Below, in pieces: positions 36,301 through 44,305 of a stretch of 64,000 bases of DNA. The DNA comes from Gammaproteobacteria bacterium. Its GTDB lineage: Bacteria > Pseudomonadota > Gammaproteobacteria > JAJFKO01. A program made the position numbers and the translations under genes. The notes beneath the pieces were generated by a model. It saw nothing but the letters and a program-made list of their open reading frames with translations. It was not told where the DNA came from and made no database searches. The first letter of the stretch is position 1, and the number at the start of each line of letters is the position of its first letter. Location of the stretch: positions 1-64,000 of the forward strand of contig JANQRR010000023.1 of assembly GCA_028284465.1 (NCBI GenBank), given 5' to 3'.

Positions 36301-37087
36301 TACTACATCTACGGCTGGTGAAATTGACATTGATGGTACTAGTAGCACAACCAATGATGATGGCAACACAAGTACTGATGGCGACGTTCTAGTCTCTGGT
36401 ATATCGTCAACAACAAAAGATAACGACACGCTTTCTGCTGCCGGTGTTATTGGTGATATCAACACTGGTACACTCAACACCACGCAAGATGACAATACAG
36501 TCATAAGCACTGGTGAAGTTGACATTACAGGCACGACTGGTGCTACGCAAGATGGTGACACATCAACTGGCGATAGTGATGTCATTGTTGATGGTACAGG
36601 CGCAATCACAGCTGAAGGCGACAGTATTGCCACAGATGGCGATGTGATTGTTTTTGGCTCACTATCAGCTACACAAGACGATGATACACTTTCTGCTACT
36701 GGTGGCCTAACAGCTGAAGGCACTAACACCACAACACAAGATGATCAAACGTTAAGTGCAACTGGTACAATTGTTGTTGATGGTACGTTAAACGTAACGC
36801 AAGATGCGCAAACACTTTCTGCAACTGGTTCTGAAACTGGTGATGGATTAGACGAAACTCAAGACGACAACACATTAACTGCCAATGGTAATGTAATTCT
36901 AATTGATTTCTATCGTGATCCATTGCGTGGTGTTGGCTGTTTAAATGATACTGTTAATTCTAGAAATAACATTTCAACAATAATAGGAAAAGGATCAACA
37001 CAAGGAATTACAAGTAAAGGAAACATTTCAACAAAGTCAGGCGTTGGTTCTCTGAAACATAAGACTGGTTCAGGGAGCATTTTCTAA
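33320..37087 (+). CDS. Large repeat-containing adhesin or tail fibre 1
   Basis: 1255 aa. Order: an N-terminal beta-rich part (to about 470); eight tandem repeats of 21-23 residues; a lectin-like insert with VYDFES, TRTANSAKNGSFGL, WLRADDDG and YDDIGG (about 655-835); about seventeen more repeats; and a short basic Gly/Ser C-terminus ending GSGSIF. Ala/Thr/Asp composition and absence of Cys clusters suit an elongated fibre. Probably binds the host surface. It overlaps the second adhesin by 1 nt. Confidence 0.75.
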   Translation: MATLGKWTGGVIAPLTPGTTYAAPNGMFPTEARNDSSAYTFTSSTSTLTLPSSGLADGYLMVAAVETEDASNGRYNPTGQFVQASGTGNFVTGETSGYSRDNSEDRAYVRVWAFVDNPSASSTYQFQWRRDSDSPGAADGIVRSEFVVIPFYYSNHGIYSSSTAALYGGTTPNQVTGFAAVDESDTAAIELSSNQFTVKGDNKKYFIIGSHFGDHGSSRTQRWGGLYTGSAMVRDAMSVAYMRNSSNEYGGGMFHTLVETSTTDVTYEMRKWRGDGVLDGEGGANSDGTTGTDHHYALVILELNDSAEGFHSIDATGGTEFATGGPIDVPIARTTDITFNDSASFTRSTDNAFNTEQDMDALFGGNISVASYIVGTGSRWTAYAEFTVNGTEQTDTFHGNYSRNNQGSQDTFGFSANPLSFLALTNGDDVGVSVTELTGTEGGGGAQRSPANWTGFWGLNLDTLEDAGGGGITGTSSTTVDDNTLSATGEADIDGTASITSADDTITTAGEVDITGTSATTDDDNTLSATGAVGNIITGTATITQDDNTLSAVGDVIIESISAITNDDDTLSSVGEVDITGTSTTTDDDNTLSSTGTVGDNITGTASITQDDNTLSGVGEVDITGTSAITNDSDSTATNGDVIVEGETPAGDTVYDFESSLTIDTGETSYFTRTANSAKNGSFGLLGRGSNSYREAVISGTDEALDGLHIGAWLRADDDGGHSFKAPGIIYCWTDASNHYVAGIDMRDPNIYIREPFSSFGSESSSLSNSSIVHDTWFWMEVTGNSTSSTATLYDDIGGTVIATVTRVDNTQTSGPIGVAVYSDGAFDDLTIISGGPAGIVGDDNTLSAAGTADENAVLNVTQDDNTLSSVGDVDVAGTSITTTDDNTLSSDVDVIVDGTSNNTDDDNTTSTDGDVIVDATASITQDDQTLSATGLVVAGLVGSAAITQDDNTLSSTGEVDVAGTSATTDDDNTTTTDGDVLISGTSSTTNDDNTTSTAGEIDIDGTSSTTNDDGNTSTDGDVLVSGISSTTKDNDTLSAAGVIGDINTGTLNTTQDDNTVISTGEVDITGTTGATQDGDTSTGDSDVIVDGTGAITAEGDSIATDGDVIVFGSLSATQDDDTLSATGGLTAEGTNTTTQDDQTLSATGTIVVDGTLNVTQDAQTLSATGSETGDGLDETQDDNTLTANGNVILIDFYRDPLRGVGCLNDTVNSRNNISTIIGKGSTQGITSKGNISTKSGVGSLKHKTGSGSIF
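34733..35248 (+). repeat. Tandem 63-69 bp coding repeats, adhesin 1 block A
   Basis: Eight units of the form ITGT(S/A)xTxDDNTLSATGE(V/A)D, 21 or 23 residues each. Conserved positions are G-T, T-x-x-D-D-N-T-L-S and G-E-V. Confidence 0.85.
35837..36900 (+). repeat. Tandem 63-69 bp coding repeats, adhesin 1 block B
   Basis: About seventeen units of the same 21-residue type, more diverged toward the 3' end (TQDAQTLSATGSETG, then DETQDDNTLTANG). Confidence 0.8.
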
Positions 37088-40000
37088 TGGCAATTGAAGA
37101 CGATCTCACTTTATCAGAAACCATACCACAAGGTTCACAAGACGTTGATAGTTATGACGGCGAATCTGTTGTATTTGCTGCTAACGTAACTTTCTCTTCT
37201 ACTCCTGCCGATGCTGCTCTGTTTGAAAAGGGCGGTTCTGGTCGCGGTGGTTGGGTAGGCATGCGTGATAGTGCAACTACACCAACATTTCGTGTTCGTG
37301 GTGGTACTGGTACAACTACTTCTAGTTCTACTACTGCTATTGCTGTTCTTGATATTACAGACTTTCCACAAGACGATGCAGAACACGTAGTTGTTTGGGA
37401 ATTTCGTGTTTTCCCTGGACGCGTACGTCTATGGATTGATGGTGAATTTAAAGGATCTGGTTCTACTACTGCTAACGGTGCATTAGGCGGCGGTTCTAAT
37501 GAATGGGAAGGTGGCGGTGGTGGTATGTTTGGTGACGGAAGCGGATCAAACGTTTCCGGAGAACCAAGCTCGTCTTGGGTAAGTGTTTATGGTGCAAGTT
37601 CTGTTAATGGTGGTTGTCGTACATACGGCTTTCAAGAAGTAGATCAACAAGACTATACACCAGCAAATACGTTAAACCGTGTTGAAGGATTAACTCTTAC
37701 CAATACATTTTCTACCACAACTACAGATTTTGATGACACATGGATGAATTTGGCAGCCAACTGTGTTTTTGAAATTGACATGGATTTACCACCAGCTTTT
37801 GATGCTGCTAACGAAGGTCTTATTTTTGAACTTGGTGGTTCTGGTACTGCTGCATGGGTAGGTATTCGTGATAGTGGTGCTACTTTACGTATTCGTCATG
37901 GATCTGGTGCTGTTGATGGTGCTACCGTAAACACAACATCATCCAACGTTTTGTTTATGGATATTCCAACGTCTAGTCTTACAGAAAGTGCTAACGTTAC
38001 ATTAACATGGGAAGCACAGATTCATAACGTTGGTTCTGCACGTGCATATATTGATGGTGTACATGTTGCCAATACTAAAGATCCAAATACTACTCCAACT
38101 GCATTTACGCAAAACTGGTCTGGTACTGACCACGGTGGTCTTGGTGCTATTCCTACTGCAACAAACGTAGCTAATGGTGAAACTAGAGCAGTAGCAGCTA
38201 ATATCGTATTTCACGAAATGCGTGTATACGAAAACCAAACTATTATAAATTGGGAAACTGCTGATACTGGAATAACTGGTACTGCTGCAATTACCAACGA
38301 CAGTGATACATTATCTGGTGTTGGTGAAGTTGACATTGATGGTGACGCTACTCTTACTGACGACGATAATACTACTACAACAGCTGGTGAGGTAGATGTT
38401 ATTGCTACTGCTGCTATTACGCAAGCAGGCGATACGACAAGCACAAATGTTGATGTTATTGTAGATGGCACAAGCACCACAACTAGTGATAATAATACTT
38501 TAAGTTCAACTGGCACAGTTGATGATCCTGCTATCACTGGCACCGCTTCAATTACGCAAGATAATAATACATTATCGAGTGCTGGTGAAGTTGACATTGA
38601 TGGTAGTAGTACCATCAATTCTGGCGATGATACTATTGCAGGTGATGCTTTTGGTGAAGTGGGTATTGAAGTCACAAGCACCACTTCACAAGACGATAAC
38701 ACTTTAAGTGCAGTTGGTGACACAATTGCTGGCGGCACCAGCACCACAACAACAGATGATAATACTACATCTACTGCTGGTGAAGTTGACATTGATGGTA
38801 CTGCCTCAATTACAGCTAGTGATGATACAACCACTACAAATGGCGAAGTAGATATTAATGCCACATCATCTACGACTGTAGACGACAACACACTTTCTGC
38901 AACTGGCACAGATGCGTCTACACTACCAGTTGTTTTTGAAGGATCTAAACTTGTTTTAGAAACAGGCACAAATAGCACTACTTATGAATCCAATACGTTC
39001 ACCACAACTGGTGGATCTGATCATATTCTTATTGCTACCATTGTTATGCAATCTGCTGGTTCCACACTAACTCAAATGGTAACAGATCCCGCTACTGTTA
39101 CTTTTGGCGGCGAAACAATGACTTTCATCAATGGTGTTGAATATGGTAGTGATTCTGGTCCTGAAATTGCAATGTATTATTTGCTTGATCCACCAGCATC
39201 CGGCAATGTTTCTATAACATTAAGCAGTGCTAGTAGATCTGCTTCTATTACAGTTTCAGAATATTCTTCTGTATCTGCAAGCGATCCTATTGGTAATGTT
39301 CAATCAACAAACACTTCTACAATTGTTTCTATTACTCCTGAAAGTAGCACTAGTTATATTGTTTCTGGTTCTGCTCAACGGGATGGTGATTCTGGTCCTT
39401 ATTCACCATTATCAGGCTGGACAGAATTAGCAGATATTAATACTGGTTCAGCAACAATTAACGATCAAGCTGCTTTTGTTGGTGATTTAGAAAACGATGG
39501 CACTAGCGAAATAGATGCTGGTGGTTCATCAACTTCAGGAAACACAATCAACACTCCAGTTTCTTTAGCAGTTGAATTGTTGCCTGTTCCTTCTAGTATT
39601 GCTGGTACTGCTGCAATTACACAAGATAATAACACCGTTGCAAGTACTGGTGAAGTTGATGTTGAAGGAACTTCTTCAACATCACAAGATCCTGATACAT
39701 TATCTGGTGTTGGTGAAGTCATACCATTTATCACTGGTACAGCATCAGTAACTCAAGACGATAACACAACATCTACTGCTGGCGAAGTTGACGTATCTGC
39801 AACATCTTCAACAACTTTAGATTTCCAAACCCTATCTGGTGTTGCTTCTGTTGAGATTGAAGGCACAACTTCAACAACTCAAGAAACTCAAATACTTACA
39901 GGTGTTAGTTCAACTGAAGTAGAAGCCAATTCGACTACCACACAAGATGATCAAACCATCACATCTTCTGGCCTAGTATTAATTCAAGGTGGATTATCAG

Positions 40001-40248
40001 AAACCCAAGATAATAATACTCTTTCTGCTACAGGAATTGAAGGTGGTAATGGATTAGAAGAAACTCAGGATGATAATACATTATCTGGTGTTGGTTTAAT
40101 TCTTAATCGAGATTCAAATCAAATTGGTTATAGAAATGGCTCTTCTCTTGGTCCAATTATCCGTAGTGCTGGCATTACAGGAACTAAAACACACAAAGGA
40201 TCTGCCATCAGAATCATCAATTCTGCTTCAAATATAAAAATCAACTAA
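37087..40248 (+). CDS. Large repeat-containing adhesin or tail fibre 2
   Basis: 1053 aa. Two N-terminal lectin/LamG-like modules in tandem (each with GGSGxxxWVGxRDS, then a W/F-rich YIDGVH or WIDGEFKG strand), a repeat block, a third globular module around residue 620-840 (ITVSEYSS, YIVSGSAQRDGD), a second repeat block and a C-terminus (GYRNGSSLGPIIRSAG). Same repeat family as adhesin 1; the two probably arose by duplication and shuffle. Confidence 0.75.
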   Translation: MAIEDDLTLSETIPQGSQDVDSYDGESVVFAANVTFSSTPADAALFEKGGSGRGGWVGMRDSATTPTFRVRGGTGTTTSSSTTAIAVLDITDFPQDDAEHVVVWEFRVFPGRVRLWIDGEFKGSGSTTANGALGGGSNEWEGGGGGMFGDGSGSNVSGEPSSSWVSVYGASSVNGGCRTYGFQEVDQQDYTPANTLNRVEGLTLTNTFSTTTTDFDDTWMNLAANCVFEIDMDLPPAFDAANEGLIFELGGSGTAAWVGIRDSGATLRIRHGSGAVDGATVNTTSSNVLFMDIPTSSLTESANVTLTWEAQIHNVGSARAYIDGVHVANTKDPNTTPTAFTQNWSGTDHGGLGAIPTATNVANGETRAVAANIVFHEMRVYENQTIINWETADTGITGTAAITNDSDTLSGVGEVDIDGDATLTDDDNTTTTAGEVDVIATAAITQAGDTTSTNVDVIVDGTSTTTSDNNTLSSTGTVDDPAITGTASITQDNNTLSSAGEVDIDGSSTINSGDDTIAGDAFGEVGIEVTSTTSQDDNTLSAVGDTIAGGTSTTTTDDNTTSTAGEVDIDGTASITASDDTTTTNGEVDINATSSTTVDDNTLSATGTDASTLPVVFEGSKLVLETGTNSTTYESNTFTTTGGSDHILIATIVMQSAGSTLTQMVTDPATVTFGGETMTFINGVEYGSDSGPEIAMYYLLDPPASGNVSITLSSASRSASITVSEYSSVSASDPIGNVQSTNTSTIVSITPESSTSYIVSGSAQRDGDSGPYSPLSGWTELADINTGSATINDQAAFVGDLENDGTSEIDAGGSSTSGNTINTPVSLAVELLPVPSSIAGTAAITQDNNTVASTGEVDVEGTSSTSQDPDTLSGVGEVIPFITGTASVTQDDNTTSTAGEVDVSATSSTTLDFQTLSGVASVEIEGTTSTTQETQILTGVSSTEVEANSTTTQDDQTITSSGLVLIQGGLSETQDNNTLSATGIEGGNGLEETQDDNTLSGVGLILNRDSNQIGYRNGSSLGPIIRSAGITGTKTHKGSAIRIINSASNIKIN
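38272..38910 (+). repeat. Tandem coding repeats, adhesin 2 block A
   Basis: About ten 21-23 residue units, for example IDGDATLTDDDNTTTTAGE. Confidence 0.8.
39598..40107 (+). repeat. Tandem coding repeats, adhesin 2 block B
   Basis: About eight units, starting IAGTAAITQDNNTVASTGE and decaying toward the C-terminal basic segment. Confidence 0.8.
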
Positions 40249-40253
40249 ATACA
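40245..40253 (+). promoter_or_regulatory. Possible late promoter
   Basis: CTAAATACA overlapping the adhesin 2 stop, about 25 nt before the ATG at 40276. Confidence 0.4.
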
Positions 40254-40275
40254 TTAATCAACAAAAAGGTGTGTA

Positions 40276-40599
40276 ATGACGGTTAAAAACTATACAGTAG
40301 ACAGATCAGCTAATCTACAGATCGATATTGCCGTATCAAACAGTTCTGGTGCTGCACTCGATTTGGGCGATTACACCAGCAATGCATACTACAAAACGCA
40401 TGTAGAAGCTGCAAACTCTGTCACTATTACCAGTGCTGGCTATTCTAATGGTACGCTTAGATTGACGCTCACGGGCGTGCAAACAGCCAATGTGACAGTC
40501 GGTAGGTACATGTACGAAGCTTACATAACACACACATCATCCAACACGTCTTATCGTGTTCAGGAAGGGATTTTAACATTCACCGGAGGATTATCATAA
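40276..40599 (+). CDS. Small beta-rich tail-associated protein
   Basis: 107 aa. DRSANLQIDIAVSNSSGAAL, then LRLTLTGVQTANVTVGRYMY and a last RVQEGILTF: a small Ig-like beta sandwich of the sort found beside phage fibres and baseplates. Role not specified by sequence. Confidence 0.65.
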   Translation: MTVKNYTVDRSANLQIDIAVSNSSGAALDLGDYTSNAYYKTHVEAANSVTITSAGYSNGTLRLTLTGVQTANVTVGRYMYEAYITHTSSNTSYRVQEGILTFTGGLS

Positions 40600-40600
40600 A

Positions 40601-40933
40601 ATGTCGGAAATTCTAGAACACTACAAAACTTGGCTAGAAGGCGAGCATTGGGATAAAGTTAAGCGCAACAATGATGTTGAGATCCAAAATGCTCAACAAT
40701 ATGCTGAACAAATGCTCGATCAACATGGCGACGATGAGCAAGTGCAAAAGCTTTGCGCTGCTATCATGAAATTAAATCCAACTGACAAAGCGCACCAAGA
40801 ACAAATTTTAGATGCTGCACAACAGTTGAATGATTACGTTTCTAAAAACGTTGGCCACGAAACTTTGAAAGATAAGTCAAAGAAATCTAAAGCCAAACCA
40901 GAAAAGAAAGATAAAAAAGATGAGGCAAAATGA
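40601..40933 (+). CDS. Small helical protein with basic tail
   Basis: 110 aa. N-terminal EHYKTWLEGEHW resembles the aromatic leader of the capsid-targeted group but lacks a clean (L/I)xE. Middle is helical, last 20 residues almost all Lys, Asp and Glu. GGAGG lies upstream of the ATG. Confidence 0.6.
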   Translation: MSEILEHYKTWLEGEHWDKVKRNNDVEIQNAQQYAEQMLDQHGDDEQVQKLCAAIMKLNPTDKAHQEQILDAAQQLNDYVSKNVGHETLKDKSKKSKAKPEKKDKKDEAK

Positions 40934-41078
40934 CGAGGCTTTTGATGCCATAAAGAATGCTTACAAAAAACGCATACTCCAAAAGCAAAAAGAAAAAGAA
41001 CAAAAAACAAAAGATAACGTTAAGCGCGATAAATTATACGACTATTTGAAAAAGCGCAATTCGGGAGCAGCATGTTAA
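40920..41078 (+). CDS. Small Lys-rich protein
   Basis: 52 aa in another frame across the end of the previous gene, overlapping the next gene by 7 nt. Mostly Lys, Gln and Glu, probably one helix. Retained because it fills the gap with tight overlaps at both ends. Confidence 0.45.
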   Translation: MRQNDEAFDAIKNAYKKRILQKQKEKEQKTKDNVKRDKLYDYLKKRNSGAAC

Positions 41079-41407
41079 AATTCCGTCAGTGGCTACAAGA
41101 ACGCAAAAAAGCTCACTACTCTGGTGATGAGCACGACAGCGAAAACTTTCCACAAGTAGCTGGACGATATAAAGATTTGCGTAACTCGTCACGTGAGACA
41201 TTACAGAAGCTTGCTGTTAAGCGTGGCGTAGATTCAACTGAATCCGACACACAATTAACCAGCGACATTCTCCGCAAAGAATTGGGCGATGCACGAGTTG
41301 ATGGATATTACAATCGATCAAACGAAAATAACGTTTATCGTGCACGCATGAGACAAAAAGCAAAAAACTCAGCTAAGGCCAGTTACCAGAAAGAAAAAGA
41401 AAAATGA
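41072..41407 (+). CDS. Small protein with capsid-targeting-like leader
   Basis: 111 aa; GGGAG before ATG. First ten residues MLKFRQWLQE end in LxE. Remainder polar and charged, with TLQKLAVKRGVDSTESDTQL in the middle. Candidate internal head protein. Confidence 0.6.
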   Translation: MLKFRQWLQERKKAHYSGDEHDSENFPQVAGRYKDLRNSSRETLQKLAVKRGVDSTESDTQLTSDILRKELGDARVDGYYNRSNENNVYRARMRQKAKNSAKASYQKEKEK

Positions 41408-41766
41408 ACATAACAGAAAAATATAAAACTTGGCTAAAAGAATCAGATGAAATTGATTTTAAAAAAATTGTTGAAGAGATGAATGGAATTATTAAACAAA
41501 TCAATTCTATCAATGAAGATTCTGATGAACTAAATGAAGGTGTAGTAAAAGCAATTAAAAACGCCGCTTCTATTACTAAATTTGCTGCCAAGGGAACAGT
41601 GCCTATTGCTGCTGCTATGCATGCTGGCATTCTTTTGCACGCACATGCAACTGGTGGATACACACCAGAACATGCCAATACACACCATTGGGTTAATACA
41701 GTATTTGCTGGTTCTCACATTGGTGCTGCTGCACTTGCTGCGCGTGATGGCTTGAAAGAGAAATAA
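41404..41766 (+). CDS. Small protein with capsid-targeting-like leader and hydrophobic core
   Basis: 120 aa, ATGA overlap. MNITEKYKTWLKE ends in LxE after 13 residues. Later AAKGTVPIAAAMHAGILLHAHA and VFAGSHIGAAALAA are hydrophobic and could insert in a membrane. If packaged, it could act at DNA entry; this is inference. Confidence 0.55.
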   Translation: MNITEKYKTWLKESDEIDFKKIVEEMNGIIKQINSINEDSDELNEGVVKAIKNAASITKFAAKGTVPIAAAMHAGILLHAHATGGYTPEHANTHHWVNTVFAGSHIGAAALAARDGLKEK

Positions 41767-42311
41767 TGAGTACATTTGGAACAGCTTTAGATGAAACACC
41801 AGAAAATATTAATTTTCTTTCACCACTTGTCTTTAAGCTGGAAATCAAGAAAACACCAAACCTGACGTTCTTTGTGCAGAACGTAAACCTGCCAGGAATT
41901 CATTTAGAGCCCACAGAAGGCCAAGCAACGCCATTCGTCAATATCCCTTACTATGGAGATCATTTGACGTATGACGAGCTGACAGTGAATTTCAAGGTAC
42001 AGGAAAGCATGCATGACTGGCTAGAGATCCACGACTGGATTCGAGGCTTAGGCTTTCCTAAGAACCACACAGAATTTGCTACGTTGGAAGACGCTCTGCC
42101 GATTACAGGTGAAGGAATGACATCTGATATGTCGTTGGTTGTAATGAACTCGAATCGCATTCCTAAGTTCAATATCATCTTCAGAGACGCGTTTCCTATC
42201 ACGCTTAGCTCAATCATCTTCGATCAAGCGCAAAGCGATCTGCAGTACGCTACAGCAGCAGCAACATTCAAATACACACTATATGACATTGAAAGGATAG
42301 CCGGTGTCTAA
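41766..42311 (+). CDS. Second gp19-like tail tube family protein
   Basis: 181 aa. FFVQNVNLPGIHLEP, VNIPYYGDHLTYDELTVNFK and HDWIRGLGFP follow the gp19 pattern (IP...VPYFGR...YADWNVTI), and TLYDIERIAG is a tube-family C-terminus. T4 baseplate proteins gp48 and gp54 are structural relatives of the tube, so this could be a tube-initiator or an alternative tube protein. Confidence 0.65.
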   Translation: MSTFGTALDETPENINFLSPLVFKLEIKKTPNLTFFVQNVNLPGIHLEPTEGQATPFVNIPYYGDHLTYDELTVNFKVQESMHDWLEIHDWIRGLGFPKNHTEFATLEDALPITGEGMTSDMSLVVMNSNRIPKFNIIFRDAFPITLSSIIFDQAQSDLQYATAAATFKYTLYDIERIAGV

Positions 42312-42744
42312 ATTTAAAAAAATACTAGCAGAAGTGCGTAGATCAAGAGCCCGCGCATTAAAGCTTGTGAACAATTTAGCAAAACGCTATCCTGAAGACG
42401 ATAATATGGATGCTTTCGATCCTAAACATAAGCGACAAATGTCAACTCCAATAAAACAAATAGATCCTGATTATGACATCGATCACGACAGATTAGGACG
42501 TAAATTTCATACTCGCAGAGTAGCTACACACAAAATAATGTCACCACAATATTCTGTATCTCCTGCTGAAATCAAAGATAAAATAAAGAAAAAACAACCA
42601 AAAGATTATTTGCCATTAGCTACTAAACATGGAAGAAATTATGTTGTTGATAATGGCAATCATCGAGTAGCAGCTGCTAAAGCACAAGGAAAAAAATGGA
42701 TTCGAATGAGGGTTATGAATCCAACTTTCAATAAGGAAAAGTAA
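42304..42744 (+). CDS. ParB-like protein with capsid-targeting-like leader
   Basis: 146 aa from GTG with AAGGAT upstream. Leader (M)SKFKKILAE is ten residues ending in LxE. NYVVDNGNHRVAAAKAQGKK at about 108-127 is the ParB/Srx-like core, with His-Arg intact. Basic overall. With the gene at 11002 it is one of two such proteins in the window. Confidence 0.65.
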   Translation: MSKFKKILAEVRRSRARALKLVNNLAKRYPEDDNMDAFDPKHKRQMSTPIKQIDPDYDIDHDRLGRKFHTRRVATHKIMSPQYSVSPAEIKDKIKKKQPKDYLPLATKHGRNYVVDNGNHRVAAAKAQGKKWIRMRVMNPTFNKEK

Positions 42745-43031
42745 TGTCTGATTATCATCAACAAGCTGAATTTCTACTTACTCGTGGCTACGTGACTGGT
42801 ATGACCAAAGATCAGTTAGCTGAGAAGTTATTGCAGAATGCCGAGAAAACACCCCCTGAAAACTCTCATACACGCGAAACTGTATACGACGACCAAAGCC
42901 AGAGTTTTGTTGCCAAAGTGCGTGATGCAGCTTCCGAGACTCAGAAGCGATTGATTCAACCGGGGGAACGGACTTCAGCCGCTCTTCAAGTGTGGACAAG
43001 CGACGAATGGCCATTAAATCAGAATGACTAA
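42744..43031 (+). CDS. Hypothetical protein
   Basis: 95 aa, TAATG overlap with the ParB-like gene. Helical N-terminus (QQAEFLLTRGYVTGMTKDQL), no known domain. Last plus-strand gene before the strand switch. Confidence 0.6.
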   Translation: MSDYHQQAEFLLTRGYVTGMTKDQLAEKLLQNAEKTPPENSHTRETVYDDQSQSFVAKVRDAASETQKRLIQPGERTSAALQVWTSDEWPLNQND

Positions 43032-43484
43032 TCATTTTGAATCAGGAACTTCTACTACATCTGTAACAAATTCGCGTGCAACTATTTTATTAGCATTCTC
43101 AACAGCAACGTTATTTGCTTCGTTTAGTTCTCTCGTTAATCTGACGTTTTCTGCTGCAAGCTCGTTATAATCAATTTCTTTTTGAGCAAGTTGATTGACC
43201 AAATGCTGTTTTTCATAATTTAAAGAAGCTGCTCTTGCTTGTAAATTAGTATTTGCTCTTCTCCAGCCTTCAATACTATTTTCTAAAGCAGCAACTTTGT
43301 CTTTAGTTTTTTGGCGTGTTTCGTACATAGCAATTGAATAACACAAAGTAATTCCCATCCACAGGACAGCAGCTATTCCCATTGGAGTTTCTTCATATCG
43401 TTGATGATAACCAATGAAAAGCATGGTAGCACCAATGCCCCACCATAGCACAAAGCGCCATGCACTGCTGAACAATTCAATCAT
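43032..43484 (-). CDS. Membrane protein with coiled coil
   Basis: 150 aa. Two N-terminal helices (RFVLWWGIGATMLFIGY and MGIAAVLWMGITLCYSIAM) then a long coiled coil of about 70 residues. Membrane anchor plus coiled coil recalls inner-membrane spanins or anchoring factors, but no specific family is evident. Confidence 0.65.
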   Translation of the reverse strand: MIELFSSAWRFVLWWGIGATMLFIGYHQRYEETPMGIAAVLWMGITLCYSIAMYETRQKTKDKVAALENSIEGWRRANTNLQARAASLNYEKQHLVNQLAQKEIDYNELAAENVRLTRELNEANNVAVENANKIVAREFVTDVVEVPDSK

Positions 43485-43492
43485 AATTTTTC

Positions 43493-43813
43493 CTAGCTGT
43501 AATGGGATAGAACGTAAGATCTGGGATCGTGATGATAGGCAGCATTGCCTATGGTCTTGAATAGTAAGTTGAATGCTCGCGTTTCTAGTTCTGCTGTGAT
43601 GTTGGCAGTGAGCATCTGAGGGCCATCACCAAACCCATCGTAAATGTCAGAACTCTGCAAGATAATACCAACAGCGCTATACTTACCGCACATACCATCT
43701 CGCAAAATCAACTCATCTTCCTTTAGTGTATCAGGATCGTAGTCTTCCATATCGAACGCATCATACGGCAAATTGTAACCATAATACACATAATCGGTTC
43801 TAGTCGTGCTCAT
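43493..43813 (-). CDS. Hypothetical acidic protein
   Basis: 106 aa from ATG 43813, which overlaps the HNH stop. YVYYGYNLPYDAFDMEDYD, GKYSAVGIILQSSDIYDGFG: a small phage protein with mixed beta structure and no known domain. Confidence 0.6.
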   Translation of the reverse strand: MSTTRTDYVYYGYNLPYDAFDMEDYDPDTLKEDELILRDGMCGKYSAVGIILQSSDIYDGFGDGPQMLTANITAELETRAFNLLFKTIGNAAYHHDPRSYVLSHYS

Positions 43814-44246
43814 AATTCCACATGTCCTGCTTCGTATAAGTGGTGATAGCCCATTCAAATTGAATGGCCGTCTTTCTACGATGGCAGTTTGCACATAGAA
43901 CCTGACACTTGTCAATCTCTTCTTTTATCTTTTCAAGGGAAGATCCGTCACGAATCATTTTAGAAATATTTTTGTGTTTCTTGCCACGACAATGATCAAA
44001 TTCGAGAACTACAGGATCGCTCTCGCCACAACATTCACAAGGATGTTCTTCTAAATATTCAAAAACAAAACGACGATTTCGTTCAATAATTGCTCTTTTC
44101 TGTTCTCGCTGTCTTGGTCTTTCGCGTTGCTGATCATAAAAACTAACGCAAGATTTGCAAATATAATTTAATCCATCAGGATTTTTAGAACATTTAGAAA
44201 AGGCTTCAAGTGGTTTATTAATTTTACATTTAGAACATTGCTTCAT
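43800..44246 (-). CDS. HNH endonuclease
   Basis: 148 aa; GGAGATG before ATG. Two zinc-binding CxxC pairs at the N-terminus (CSKCKINKP, CKSC), then CECCGESDPVVLEFDHCRGK and CQVLCANCHRRKT, which make the HNH active site and its structural zinc. Free-standing HNH genes in phages are usually homing endonucleases. It sits downstream of the tRNA cluster. Confidence 0.85.
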   Translation of the reverse strand: MKQCSKCKINKPLEAFSKCSKNPDGLNYICKSCVSFYDQQRERPRQREQKRAIIERNRRFVFEYLEEHPCECCGESDPVVLEFDHCRGKKHKNISKMIRDGSSLEKIKEEIDKCQVLCANCHRRKTAIQFEWAITTYTKQDMWNYEHD

Positions 44247-44305
44247 AAAGCATCTCCATATTAACTTTGGACATGCTTTATTTAGTGCCGCAGAAAAGCA
44301 TCTAT

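Noticed and set aside
36103-36732. Minus-strand ORF of 209 aa, and a similar 255-aa one at 38211-38978
   Set aside because: Both are repetitive antisense shadows of the adhesin repeats.
34733-36900. CRISPR-like regular spacing of repeats
   Set aside because: The 63-69 bp units are in-frame protein repeats without unique spacers.
40601-40933. Capsid-targeting leader in the 110-aa protein, and in the gene at 58158
   Set aside because: Both begin with a similar basic-aromatic stretch but lack an (L/I)xE site at the right distance.
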